From contig OZ014421.1 in the NCBI GenBank assembly GCA_963965975.1, positions 749,001-813,000 on the forward strand: a DNA stretch of 64,000 nucleotides, read 5' to 3'. The notes under the pieces are model-generated. The model ran no database searches. It was not told the origin of the DNA and saw only the letters and a list, made by a program, of their open reading frames with translations. Source of the DNA: Xestospongia bergquistia (taxonomy: Eukaryota > Porifera > Demospongiae > Haplosclerida > Petrosiidae). A program made the translations under genes and the position numbers. The stretch's first letter is position 1. Each line of letters opens with the position of its first letter. Positions 1 through 12,300 of the stretch are shown here, in pieces.

Positions 1-445
1 AATATGGTCTGGGTATTAATGTGACACGATATTTCATTATCTCTAAGTAATTCACTTCTACAACCACAAGTCCCACTATTCAACTCAAACCCTATTGGAC
101 AAGACTCTATTGTAGCATAAATTATCTTAGCGAATGTGTCATTTATTGCTGTTGGAAGTGTAAGCCTAGTTCTATATGACCCAGTCCCTGTAGAGTTATA
201 TTACTTACATCACTGATCTCCAATGTATCTTGTAGAGTATGAATTCCCTCTAGGAAGTAGAAGACTGTATCATCAATGAAGTAAGATGCAAATCATCAAT
301 ATAGTAGGAAAGGTTATGACAAGGTAGATGAATAGAAGGGCAAGATTCTCCATTAGGAGCTGCAGAGACATAATACTCAGAAGCAGTAACATATCCACTG
401 CAAAAGTACAACTGATGTTATATAATAGATATGACACCAGCTCAT
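1..445 (-). pseudogene. Truncated copy of the beta-helix/multi-TM family
   Basis: On the minus strand this matches two separate parts of the intact gene at 1366-4971. Positions 445 to about 175 match the signal peptide and first 100 codons (start ATG at 443-445). Positions about 175 to 1 match part of the Cys-rich juxtamembrane region (compare 2806-2965). About 1.7 kb of ectodomain is missing at the junction near 175. A one-base deletion near 290, relative to the intact copies, shifts the frame. The copy continues beyond the left edge, so its membrane part may exist outside the window. It is a decayed member of the tandem cluster. Confidence 0.85.
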
Positions 446-1365
446 GATATAACAGTATTAGATGATCTTAAAGAGTAACTAGCATAAGAAATAAAGTCAT
501 AATAAATAATATCAATGATACATTACTTACACTAGTAATCAATAAAGGTCACAAAGGATGATTATACAAGTCACAGATTATATTGATAGTTATATAATAA
601 TGACATAATATACTAATAATATAGTCCTTGTAGTATGGAGTGCATAGTACTAATAACACATATACATAAAATAAACAGATTATTGTTTATATTTATGGTT
701 TATATTACAATATGTGGGTGTATTAAAACACTCACTAAAGTCATGTACACACTGCTATCATATATCAGTTAGTCATATGGTGAATAGGATAAGTAGTGAC
801 CTGTACATTTTAAAGTTAATATGATATCAGTTTGGATTATATTACTATTAAGTCATTTTGATCCATTCATGAATATTATTTGGTTTAAATAAATCTATTT
901 ATAATATGAATTAAAACATTATTAGTTCTGACCATTAGTTATATAAACAGTTAATCCCACAAAGAGTAATAAATACAATATCATGTTTACTTCTTATATC
1001 AAAATAACTTTGCTACATACAATCAGTATTATCATATATTAGTTAAATCATTCAATCAATTGTTACAATGATATATAATTGTTTATTATCATAATTTCCC
1101 TCTTAAATGTTATGATTACATACCTTTGACAATAAATTAGTTGATTATAATTAAACTATTAATAATAAAACAGCTTTTATCAACAAAATACAAATAGTAA
1201 TTATTAATCAGCAAATGAAAACTAATAATCATTCAATGTTAGTACACACTCAGTAAAGTACATGTATAAACATCATATTATCAAAAATCACACTCTATTT
1301 AATACTATATAAAATGCATACATTAACAAGTCAAATAATATATCTACTGAAATACATTGTCACAT
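446..1365. repeat. Intergenic spacer, first copy of a duplicated segment
   Basis: No gene seen. The spacer is nearly identical to 8377-9320, apart from small indels such as an extra segment near 8461-8490. The similarity continues on both sides into pseudogene and gene sequence, so the repeated unit is about 7.9 kb and includes a decayed 5' end, the spacer and the 3' end of an intact gene. Confidence 0.8.
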
Positions 1366-4300
1366 TCATTTCTTATGAATAATGTCATCTTGATCATCAA
1401 GCAGAGGTTCACGTAACTCTGGCATAATAGAATATGTGATATTATTAATTGAAGATATCTTTAGTTCTATTTCGTTATCATCATCAGATGGAATATTGGA
1501 CTGTGTTTTAAACAATTTTTTAATTCGCTCTTGTAAACGAGACTTTAAAAATCGATCCCAGATATGATAGATAAAAATACCACAGAATACTACAAATGTT
1601 AGTGACACTAAAATTTTAGTAAACACTTCTTTTTTTAAATTCATGTTTTCATTAGAAGTATATCTATTAGTAGAAGCCATTAAAATAAGGTTAAGAATGA
1701 AGAAAAGCTCCAGACAAGCCAAAGGAATTTGTCGATATACTCCCCTCAAAGGGAGATACATGAAGATAATAACAACTAAAATAGATTTTAACACTTCCAA
1801 ACTTAGAGTAGGTTCAGTAATTGTAGACACAACTAGCGCTAAGACAACACGAACTAATAGTAAAAATCCAGTCCAAAAACGACACTTGTCCTTATATGGT
1901 CCTCCATATGCATCAGAAAAAGGCTTCATATTTGTTGACAACTTTTGACAATGCATGTATTTTGATAGAGGTCCTTCAAGTAATGGTATAGTAAGAAGAT
2001 AGGAAGTGTATGGAATAATTAGTAAAATTAATACAGCCAATGACAACAGAAACAATGGTATATGACAACGTCTTAGATATGGTACAGTAGCGTCAACATA
2101 CCATAAATGGAATGTGACATTATTCTCTCCCTTACATGGAACATTAATGTAATGAAGGACCAAGAAAACAGTGCGTATCAGTTTGGTGTACGAGAGAAGG
2201 ATCATAGTGGCTAGTGCTGGTATTACTTGTCTTCCCATAAGTCGAACCACTTTACTGGAATAACGTGATAATATTATGATGAGTATTAGTAGAAACCAAA
2301 CATAGCCTGGAAAGATAAACTGTAGCCATGTCTTACTGCATGAACCCATACCGTTAATAAAACAAGTCTCAATACCCAGATCTAGATTGATCCAGGAAAT
2401 AAACTGACTTAAAAAATTAATAGGACCTTCAGGAAAGAAGATGGGTTCATATATCTTGACAACATTAGCATAGAATATAAGTCCATTGATTGTACCCACA
2501 AAAACTGTTAAGTTTAAAGTAATGACAAAAGCTACCAATGCTATTCCAGCTAAAGCAAATGGAATGATAAGAGCTATGTGGTCATTAGTGCAGTTTCTAC
2601 ATTGATTGGAACCTAACATGAGACTAAGTCCTTGAGCACATTGTCCACAGAGTATGCCAGATCGACTGAGAAGACATTGTGGATCAGAAGAGGTAATTTT
2701 AAATTGAGTCTTATTTTTTTCACAGTAATCAAAGGGGCAGTTTTCATAAACAATAAAACATTTTGAGTCATTTTGATAACCAATCCACAAATTTCCTTTT
2801 TTTGATATGTTCTGGGTATTAATGTCACAAGATATTTCATTATTTCTAAGTTCACTTGTACAGTCACAAATCCCACTTTTCAACTCAAACCCTATTGGAC
2901 AGTCCTCTATTGTAGCATTAATAATCTTAGCGAATGGGTCATTTAAAGGATCAATTGTTTTTTCAAGTGTAACATAGACTTGCGCTGTTCTTGAAAGTGC
3001 ACTTGTTATATTCAACATATATGTAATGTTCATACAGTTATGAGGACTTAGTTTTTTTACAATAAAATTCAATTTGTTTAGATACTCTGTTAATTGTACT
3101 GAACCAGGTGTTGTTCCATTTTGTGATCCTACAGCAGCTAATGATATATTGAACCTCATCCCAGGCAGAACAATTTTATTGTCATATTTCTTAGAGCAAA
3201 CTGGTCTGTTTGATTCACAAAAGCATATTTGAATGGGATCAGATGATATTACTGATAGACTTGTATTTTGCTGAGTGTACATGTAGTTAAAAATAGATTT
3301 CAGTAAATAACTGTCTGAACAGGTATCCACATTACCACCATATAACACATCGCCTGATATGTTAGCACTATTGTTTATAAAATATAAGCGAGGCATGTTG
3401 TAATAATTGTTGTAGTTAATCACTTGAAAAAAGCATTGTAAGAATTCAATTCTGTTAACAGCTTGTGATACATATATTCCTCCCCCAAAATGTTTGGCAT
3501 GATTATTAATAAATGATATATTAGATTGTTCATTAAGTAACAGATATGATGTATCGTATAAAGCAATGCCTCCACCAGAAATCCCAGAGTTGTTTACAAA
3601 CTGATTATTTGTCATGAAGAGTAACAAGCTTCTAAAACTCATTAAACCAGTGGTATTATGGTTGCTGACTAAAACTTGGTCAAAAGTAATATTAGAAACA
3701 TACAATAAGAACACAGCAGCTTGATATTGCTCATCTCCTTGAATGAATATATGATTAGAATCAATAGTAATCTTATTAAAATAAATTCTAGGAGGGACTC
3801 CAAAATATGTTAGAACAGCAATTGTCACTCCTGACCCAGTATTACCAGTATTGTTGTATATAATACAATTATATAAATGAGCTCTGCCATCACCAAACCA
3901 TAACAAAACTAATCCTCCACCCAACTTAGCAACATTATGTGAAAAATTTGTATTTTCAATAACAATCTCAACATCAGCTTCTGTATTATCATAGCGGCGC
4001 AAAATCATACCACCTCCAAACATTTCTGAAAAAATTGGATATTCATCACTAATTTGAATAAATGCATTACCATAACTAATACTTGTGTTGTTCATTACAA
4101 GAGATAAGTGTCCAGTGGTAATTATCCCAAGATTTCCTCCATCATATCCAATATTACCATAGAGAATAACAAAGTCAATGTTAATTTGTAATTTGTATGC
4201 AGTGCTATGCATTCCTATACTGAGACCACCAGTATTAGTATTATATGAAAAACCATCAGTATAACATTCATCACTCAATCCAAATGAAAAGTTTGATCGT

Positions 4301-4971
4301 ACAATATCTACTCTATGCCAAGTTTTAGTATCCTTAGTATCAATATATTCAAGATATGCATTTCCTATTGTACAATTACCAGGCTGATGTTGATTTTGAG
4401 CAAAGGATGAATCAGCTATGAGTACATTAAAGGCATTTTCAAGAAAGAGCCCCAAACCTGAGCCATTCTGAACTGATATCCATTTCATTGTGACATTATT
4501 AATATCATAAAAGTGTAAGCCGATGTTTGTTTGTAATTCATTATTATAATTACTTTTGAACACACAATTTGTTATTGTTAACAATATTAATACAACTTGT
4601 GTACTATTAGAGAACATTATACCACCACTTGTGTAAGGACCACACCTTATCACTGAGGTAGATTGCTTAACTGTCTCATGAAAGCCTTGTTCTATATGAC
4701 CCAGTCCCTGTAGAGTTATATTACTTACACCACTGATCTCCAATTTATTTTGTAGAGTATGAGTTCCCTCTAGGAAGTAGAAGACTGTATCATCAGTGAA
4801 GTAAGATGTATAATCATCAGTATAGTAGGAGAGGTTATGACAAGGTTGTTCAGCTGAAGAACAAGATTTTCCATTAGGAGTTGCAGAGACATAATACTCA
4901 GAAGCAGTAACATATCCACTGTAGATATACAGTATAACTAATGTTATATAATAGATATGACACCAGCTCAT
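1366..4971 (-). CDS. Large surface protein: beta-helix ectodomain, Cys-rich module, about 7 TM helices
   Basis: Single-exon gene, 1201 aa from the ATG at 4971. The frame is open to 4992, but all paralogues begin at the Met-Ser-Trp seven codons downstream, so that start is preferred. Residues 1-23 are a signal peptide. Residues about 24-690 hold repeated NN and GGG turns with many N-glycosylation sites, as expected of a right-handed parallel beta-helix. Residues about 690-796 are Cys-rich (CPIGF, CPFDYC, ILCGQC). Residues about 797-1140 contain seven or eight hydrophobic helices with the motif YGGPYKDKCRFW. The roughly 60-residue tail is acidic and ends near EPLLDD. It is probably a plasma-membrane receptor or adhesion protein; the ligand is unknown. 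Repeat-rich ectodomains with multi-pass C-termini are known as uncharacterised predicted proteins of sponges and other early animals. No known GPCR family is claimed. Confidence 0.85.
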   Translation of the reverse strand: MSWCHIYYITLVILYIYSGYVTASEYYVSATPNGKSCSSAEQPCHNLSYYTDDYTSYFTDDTVFYFLEGTHTLQNKLEISGVSNITLQGLGHIEQGFHETVKQSTSVIRCGPYTSGGIMFSNSTQVVLILLTITNCVFKSNYNNELQTNIGLHFYDINNVTMKWISVQNGSGLGLFLENAFNVLIADSSFAQNQHQPGNCTIGNAYLEYIDTKDTKTWHRVDIVRSNFSFGLSDECYTDGFSYNTNTGGLSIGMHSTAYKLQINIDFVILYGNIGYDGGNLGIITTGHLSLVMNNTSISYGNAFIQISDEYPIFSEMFGGGMILRRYDNTEADVEIVIENTNFSHNVAKLGGGLVLLWFGDGRAHLYNCIIYNNTGNTGSGVTIAVLTYFGVPPRIYFNKITIDSNHIFIQGDEQYQAAVFLLYVSNITFDQVLVSNHNTTGLMSFRSLLLFMTNNQFVNNSGISGGGIALYDTSYLLLNEQSNISFINNHAKHFGGGIYVSQAVNRIEFLQCFFQVINYNNYYNMPRLYFINNSANISGDVLYGGNVDTCSDSYLLKSIFNYMYTQQNTSLSVISSDPIQICFCESNRPVCSKKYDNKIVLPGMRFNISLAAVGSQNGTTPGSVQLTEYLNKLNFIVKKLSPHNCMNITYMLNITSALSRTAQVYVTLEKTIDPLNDPFAKIINATIEDCPIGFELKSGICDCTSELRNNEISCDINTQNISKKGNLWIGYQNDSKCFIVYENCPFDYCEKNKTQFKITSSDPQCLLSRSGILCGQCAQGLSLMLGSNQCRNCTNDHIALIIPFALAGIALVAFVITLNLTVFVGTINGLIFYANVVKIYEPIFFPEGPINFLSQFISWINLDLGIETCFINGMGSCSKTWLQFIFPGYVWFLLILIIILSRYSSKVVRLMGRQVIPALATMILLSYTKLIRTVFLVLHYINVPCKGENNVTFHLWYVDATVPYLRRCHIPLFLLSLAVLILLIIPYTSYLLTIPLLEGPLSKYMHCQKLSTNMKPFSDAYGGPYKDKCRFWTGFLLLVRVVLALVVSTITEPTLSLEVLKSILVVIIFMYLPLRGVYRQIPLACLELFFILNLILMASTNRYTSNENMNLKKEVFTKILVSLTFVVFCGIFIYHIWDRFLKSRLQERIKKLFKTQSNIPSDDDNEIELKISSINNITYSIMPELREPLLDDQDDIIHKK

Positions 4972-5837
4972 GATGGCAATCTTAATAAGCAACTAACCTA
5001 AAAGGTAAGTATTTTGGAAATAAAGTCACATATCATTAATACATTACTTACTGAGGTACAATAGCAGGACAATACCAGTGAACAAAAGTCATATAATCAG
5101 TGATCATGCCATCTACAAAACTCATGTGATAGTTTTGATAGTAACACAGATACAAGGCTCTAATAAAATTTTATTTTCAATTGACCACAAATGGCACATG
5201 CACAGACGCCCACTAGCTGAAGTTTATATTAACGCGTATATGTGTGTATCAAATGATGAGAATGGCGTGACAAATCAAATCTCGCCCTGGTAAGTCACTG
5301 AGTAGCCTCTTGACAGCGATGGAAATGAGCACTTTAGCCAGTATTTAGTTTAGGATAGTTATCAATTAATATCAAAAAGCTCTCAACTTACTATATTTTA
5401 AAAAACTCAGTTATTTTAAAGCCTGAATTCCTAGAAACGATAGAGACCACATCATCTTATCTGACTATCTATTATAATTCTGTTTATTCTCCTCTAGTTT
5501 GAGCACATTTTGTAATATTATTAACTCAAACTTGTATTTATAATAATTTTATTAATAATAATTATGTTATTAGGATTATTTTCATGCCATCTTCCAACTT
5601 CCCTTTTCTCAATGTCTTGATACATCATGCAATTATAGTAACACACTTAGTATAATAAATTTGATTCCATTATATAGTGAGTGTCCTTGTAGAGTTAAAC
5701 TGTTATCATATATAAAATAGAACAGCATAATACAATATTGGTCAAGCAATAGCTATATTAATATATATATATGTTATTAATACTAATGATGTCATTGTCA
5801 TAACTATCACATGATGTGATCTGACCTCTTTAAATGA
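4972..5837. other. 5' flank of the 1366-4971 gene
   Basis: No gene seen. The sequence is alignable with 12930-13690 and 17695-18550, the 5' flanks of the other two intact family members, so it is part of the duplicated unit and probably holds the promoter. It ends abruptly at the truncated C-terminal side of the pseudogene at 5838. Confidence 0.6.
5781..5830 (+). promoter_or_regulatory. Conserved upstream motif, copy 1
   Basis: Contains TGATGTCATTGTCATA followed by a TATCACATGAT and TGATCTGA tail. The same block occurs at 13651, 18501, 34581 and 38028. At the last two sites it lies about 95-105 bp upstream of the ATG of a TRIM-NHL gene. Here it lies about 810 bp upstream of a minus-strand gene and reads away from it. 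The core resembles a CRE/ATF half-palindrome; this is inference. Confidence 0.5.
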
Positions 5838-8376
5838 AAACCAAGCTTACAGTAGCTTCAGTATCTACAGACACAACTAGCGCTAAGCCAACACGAACTA
5901 ATAGTAATAATCCAGTCCAAAAACGACACTTGTCCTTATATGGACCTCCATATGCATTGGCTTCATATTTGTTGACAACTTTTGACAGCATACATATTTT
6001 GACAAAGGTCCTTCAAATAATGGTATAGTAAGAAGATAGAAGGTGTATGGAACAATTAGTAAAATGAGTATAGCCAATGAGAACAGAAACAATGGTATAT
6101 GACAACGTCTTAGATATGGTACATTAGTGTCAACATACCATAACTTGAATGTGACATTATTCTCTTCATGGAACATTAATGTAATGAAGGACCAAGAAAA
6201 CAATGCGTATCAGTTTGGTGTATGAGAGAAGGATCATAGTGGCTAGTGCTGGTATTACTTGTCTTCCCATAAGTCTAACCACTTTACTGGAATATCGTGA
6301 TATTATTATGATGAGTATTAGTAGAAACCAGACATAGCCTGGAAAGATAAACTGTAGCCATGTCTTACTGCATGAACCCATACCGTTAATGAAACAAGTC
6401 TCAATACCCAGATCAAGATTGATCCAGGAAAAAAGAGATTTAAATGAATAATAATAAAAAAGTGAAAAACAGCTATCCAAATTACCACCATATAACGCAT
6501 CACCTGATATGTTAGCACTATTGTTTATAAAATATAAGTGAGCTTGAGGCATGATGTCATCAAAGGTTAAATTAATCGGTTGAAAAAAGCATTGGAAGTA
6601 TTCATTTCTGTTAATGACTTGTTCACAAAATTCACAAAAACGTATTTGAATGGGATCAGATGATATTACTGATAGACTTGTATTTTGCTGAGTGTACATG
6701 TAGTTAAAAATAGATTTCAATAAATAACTGTCCTAACAGGTATCCACATTACCACCATATAACGCATCACCTGATATGTTAGCACTATTGTATATTAAAT
6801 ATAAGGGAGGCATGTTGTAATTATTGTTGTAACTAATCACTTGAAAAAAGCATTGTAAGAATTCATTCCTGTTAACGACTTGTGATAAATATATTCCTCT
6901 CCCAAAATGTTTGGCAACTTTATTAATAAATGATATTTTAGAACTTTCTTTAAGTACCAGATATGATGTATCATATAAAGCAATGCCTCCACCAGAAATC
7001 CCAGAGTTGTTTACAAACTGATTATTTGTCATGAAGAGTAACGAGCTTCTAAAACTCATTAAACCAGTGGTATTATGATTGATGACTAAAACTTGGTCAA
7101 AAGTAATATTAGAAACATACAATAAGAACACAGCAGCTTGATATTGCTCATCTCTTTGAATGAATATGTGATTAAAATCAATATTGATTTTATTAAAAAT
7201 AAAATATAGGAGGGACTCCAAAATATGTTAGAACAGCAATAGCCACTCCTGATCCAGTATTACCAGTATTGTTGTATATAATACAATTATATAAATGAAC
7301 TATGCCACCATTATACCATGTGAAAAACCAATCCTCCACCCACCATAGCAACATTATGTGAAAAATTGGAATTTTCAATAAAAATCTCAACTTCAGCTTT
7401 TGTCTTCTTGTTAAGATTATTATAGTATTGCAAACTCATACCACCTCCACTATATTCATCACTAATTTGAATAAATGCATTACCATAAATAATACTTTTA
7501 TTGTTCAATACAAGAGATAAGTGTCCAGTTGGTAATTATCCCAAGATTTCCTCCATCATATCCAATATTACCATAGAGAATAACAGAGTCAATGTTAATT
7601 TGTAATTTGTATGCCATGTTCTCTATTTCAATACTGAGACCACCTGCAAAAAAGTCTGAAAAGTCATTTATCCAATGTTTATCATTCAATCCAAATGAAA
7701 AGTTTGATCGTACAATATCAACTCCATACCAATTTTTAGGATTCTCGTTATCATTATTTAAGATATGCATTGCCTTTTGTACAATTACCAGGATGATGTT
7801 GATTTTGAGCAAATGATGAATCAGTTATGAGTACATTAAAGGCATTTTGAAGAAAGAGCCCCAAACCTGAGCCATTCTGAACTGATATCCATTTCATTGT
7901 GACATTATTAATATCATAAAAAAGTGTAAGCCGATGTTTGTTTGTAATTCATTATTACCTTTAAACACACAATTTGTTATTGTTAACAATGTTAATACAA
8001 CTTGTGTACTATTAGAGAATATCATACCACCACTTGTGTAAGGACCACACCTTATCACTGAGGTAGATTGCATAACTGTCTCATGAAAGCCTTGTTCTAT
8101 ATGACCCAGTCCCTGTAGAGTTATATTACTTACACCACTGATCTCCAATTTATCTTGTAGAGTATGAGTTCCCTCTAGGAAGTAGAAGATGGTGTCATCA
8201 GTGAAGTAAGATGCAAAATCATCAGTATAGTAGGAGAGGTTATGACAATGTAGATGAATAGAAGGGCAAGATTCTCCATTAGGAGCTGCAGAGACATAAT
8301 ACTCAGAAGCAGTAACATATCCACTGTAGATATACATTATAACTGATGTTATATAATAGATATGACACCAGCTCAT
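5838..8376 (-). pseudogene. Decayed beta-helix/multi-TM gene
   Basis: Starts at the family ATG (8374-8376) and is recognisable to about 5838, but is broken into at least seven frames. Frameshifts occur near 7900, 7810, 7500, 7390, 7220 and 6190. The Cys-rich module and first TM helices are deleted: sequence near 6480 (beta-helix end) joins directly to the segment encoding SWINLDLGIETCF near 6430. A block containing NSANISGDALYGGN is present twice (near 6500 and near 6770), showing an internal partial duplication. The last 100 or so codons, including the tail, are missing. The N-terminal 150 codons remain open and are very close to the intact copy at 1366-4971. Confidence 0.9.
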
Positions 8377-9320
8377 GATATGACAGTATTAGGTGATCTT
8401 AAAGAGTAACTACCATAAGAAATAAAGTCATAATAAATAATATCAATGATACATTACTTACATCTTAAAAGAAGTCCAGTAGTAATCAATAAAGGTCACA
8501 AAGGATGATTATACAAGTCACAGATTATATTGATATTATATAATAATGACATAATATACTAATAATATAGTCCTTGTAGTATGGAGTACATAGTACTAAT
8601 AACACATATACATAAAATAAACAGATTATTGTTTATATTTATGGTTTATATTACAATATGTGGGTGTATTAAAACACTCACTAAAGTCATGTACACACTG
8701 CTATCATATATCAGTTATAATAAGCAGTCATATGGTGAATAGGATAAGTAGTGACCTGTAAATTTTAAAGTTAATATGATGTCAGTTTGGATTATATTAC
8801 TATTAAGTCATTTTGATCCATTCATGAATATTATTTGGTTTAAATAAATCCATTTATAATATGAATTAAAACATTATTAGTTCTGACCATTAGTTATATA
8901 AGCAGTTAATCCCACAAAGAGTAATAAATACAATATCATGTTTAGTTCTTATATCAAAATAACTTTGCTACATACAATCAGTATTATCATATATTAGTTC
9001 AATCATTCAAGAAATTGTAACAATGATATATAATTGTTCATTATCATAATTTCCCTCTTAAATGTTATGATTACATACCTTTGGCAATAAATTAGTTGAT
9101 TATAATTAAACTATTAATAATAAAACAGCTTTTATCAAAATAATACAAATAGTAATTATTAATCAGCAAATGAAAACTAATAATCATTCAATGTTAGTAT
9201 ACACTCAGTAAAGTACATGTATAAATATCATATTATCAAAAATCACACTCTATTTAATACTATATAAAATGCATATATAAACAAGTCAAATAATATATCT
9301 ACTAAAATACATTGTCACAT
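8377..9320. repeat. Intergenic spacer, second copy of the duplicated segment
   Basis: No gene seen. Nearly identical to 446-1365 and flanked by the same gene ends, so it arose by tandem duplication of the family unit. Confidence 0.8.
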
Positions 9321-12300
9321 TCATTTCTTATGAATAATGTCATCTTGATCATCAAGCAGAGGTTCACGTAACTCTGGCATAATAGAATATGTGATATTAT
9401 TAACTGAAGATATCTGTAATTCTATTTCATTATCATCATCAGATGGAATATTGGACTGTGTTTTAAACAATTTTTTAATTCGCTCTTGCAAATGGGACTT
9501 CAAAAATAATTGATCCCAGACATGATAGATCAAAATACCACAGAATACTACAGATGTTAGTGATATTAAAACTTTAGTAATCACTTGTCCTTTTAAATTC
9601 ATGTTTTCATTAGAAGTATGTCCATTAGTAGAAGCCAATAAAATAAGGTTAAGAATGAAGAAAAGCTCCAGACAAACCAAAGGAAGTTGTCGATATACTC
9701 CTCTCAAAGGAAGATACATGAAGATAATAATAACTGAAATAAATGTCAACATATTCAAGCTTACAGTCCTCTTAATATCTATAGACACAACCAGTGCTAA
9801 GACAACACGAGCTTGTAGTAAAAATCCAGTCCAAAAACGACACTTGTCCTTATATGGACCTCCATATGCATTAGAGAAAGGCTTCATATATGTTGACAAC
9901 TTTTGACAGCAACACATATATTTTGATAATGGTCCTTCAAATAATGGTATAGTAAGAAGGTAGAAGGTGTATGGAATAATAAGTAAAATGAGTACAGCCA
10001 GTGAGAACAGGAACAATGGTAGATGACAACCTCTTAGATATGGTACAGTAGTGTCAACATACCATAACTTGAATGTGACATTATTCTCACCAATACATGG
10101 AACAACAGTGTAATGAAGGACCAGGAAAACAGTGCGTATCAGTTTGGTGTATGAGAGAAGGATCATAGTGGCTAGTGCTGGAATTACTTGTCTTCCCACA
10201 AGTCGAACCACTTTGCTAGAATATCTTAATAATATTATGATGAGTATTAGTAGAAACCAAACATAGCCTGGAAAGATAAACTGTAACCATGTCTTACTGC
10301 AAGAATCCATACCATCAAAGAAACAAGTCTCAATACCTAGATCAAGATTGATCCAGGAAATAAATTGACTAAGAAATGGTATAGGACCTTCAGAAAAGAA
10401 GATTGGTTCATATATTTTGATAACATTAGCATAGAATATAAGTCCATTGATTGTACCTACAGACACTGTTAAGTTTAAAAAAATGACAAAAGCTACCAGT
10501 GCTATACCAGCTAAAGCAAATGGAATGATAAGAGCTATGTAGTTATTAGTACATTGTCCACATTGATTGGAACCTAACATGAGACTAAGTCCTTTTGCAC
10601 ATTGTCCACAGAGTATGCCAGAATGATTGCGAAGACACTGTGGATCAGGAGAGGTGATTTTAAAATGAACTGTTCCAAATTTACAATAATCAAAGGGGCA
10701 GTTTTCATTAACAATAAGACAGCCAGGATTATTTACATAACCAATCCACATGTCACCTTCTCTAGTAATAATTTGAGTGTTGATATCACAAGTTATTGCA
10801 GGTGGTTTAATTAATTCAGATTTACATGTACAAGTGTTATTTGTAATATCTAATGGGAACCCAATTGGACAGGACTGAATGATAATATCAATAACTTTAG
10901 CAAAAGGATCATACAAAGGTTTAATTGACTTCTCTAGTGTTACATAGACTTGTGTTGTGTTCAATGAACTATTTGCTGTTACACTAAAAGTAACGTCAGT
11001 ACAATTTGCATTTAATCTAGTATTGACAGTTTGCATGTTGGAGAGGGTAAATTTTATCACACCCTTTGTTAAGCCATTTTTTGATCCAACAGTAGCTAGT
11101 GATATACTGACATCAATCCCAGGTATTGCAGTTATATTGATGTGTTTAATAGAACAATTAGGTTTGTTTGCTTCACAAAAGCATACTTGGATAGGATCTG
11201 ATGACACTACTGATGAACCATTTTGTTGAGGGTAGTAAAATAGGCTTTGAAATTGATGTGAAATTAAACAATAATCCACATTACCACCATATAGGACATC
11301 ACCTGATATCTCAGCAGTGTTGTTAATAAAATATAATGTTATATTATTGCTATGATTATATTTAGTTTTAAAAAAGCAATCAATTGGAATATTGTGAGTT
11401 ATGATTGTTTCTGATACAAAGATTCCTCCACCAGACTCACTAGCATAATTACTGATAAATGATATATTAGTTTGTTCTCTCAGTATTAAATGAGATGATT
11501 CATATAAAGCCATGCCACCACCTAAAATTCCTGAATTGTTCACAAAGTAGCTATTTTTAAGAAATGTTAAGTGACTATTATAACTCAATAAACCAGTTAT
11601 ATCATGATTACTAACATTAATTTGTTCAAATATAGCATTGTTAATATATGCTAGTAATACATCTGCTTGAAATCTATCAATCTTAATAGGTACTTTATTA
11701 GAATCAATTAAAATGTTTGCAAAATGTAAACTTAGCAGTGTAGAATTCAATCCATACAGAAGCATACCAGATCCATAGTATGCTGTGTTATTGTATATAG
11801 TGCAATTATGAAATGTAATATTACCGGGAGTGCCTGCACAACCAATAAATATACCTCCTCCAAATTGCTGACCCAAATTGTGTTTAAAAGTGCAATTTTC
11901 AACAATTATCTCAGGTTTATCAGCACCATTGTTCTGCAGCAAAGTCATACCTGCTGCAAAAGTACAGTCATCTTTATCTGTGTTAGAAATCAATGTTTTA
12001 CCATAGGTGCTAATAGTATTGTTCATTGTTAAAGAATAAAAACCTGGATAGTAAGCCAGAAAAACAAAGTTTGCCCCAGCACTAGCAGTGTTATTGTAGA
12101 ACACAACATTGTCAATGTTAAACTTTATGTTATATGATTGTGTATTGAATAAGAATATAGTCAATCCTCCACTACTAGATGAAATGTAATGAAATTTATT
12201 GTATTCCTTGACAGTACAAACTTTTGGATTTAATCCAAATGTAAAATTTGATTGCACAATATCAACATTGTATAGTGTTTTGTTAGTAGATTGGCTATAG

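Noticed and set aside
1643..1948. Open frame of 101 codons on the plus strand, repeated at 9601-9906 and partly at 5834 and 14351
   Set aside because: It lies antisense to the conserved TM-coding part of the surface-protein genes and exists only because that region is conserved.
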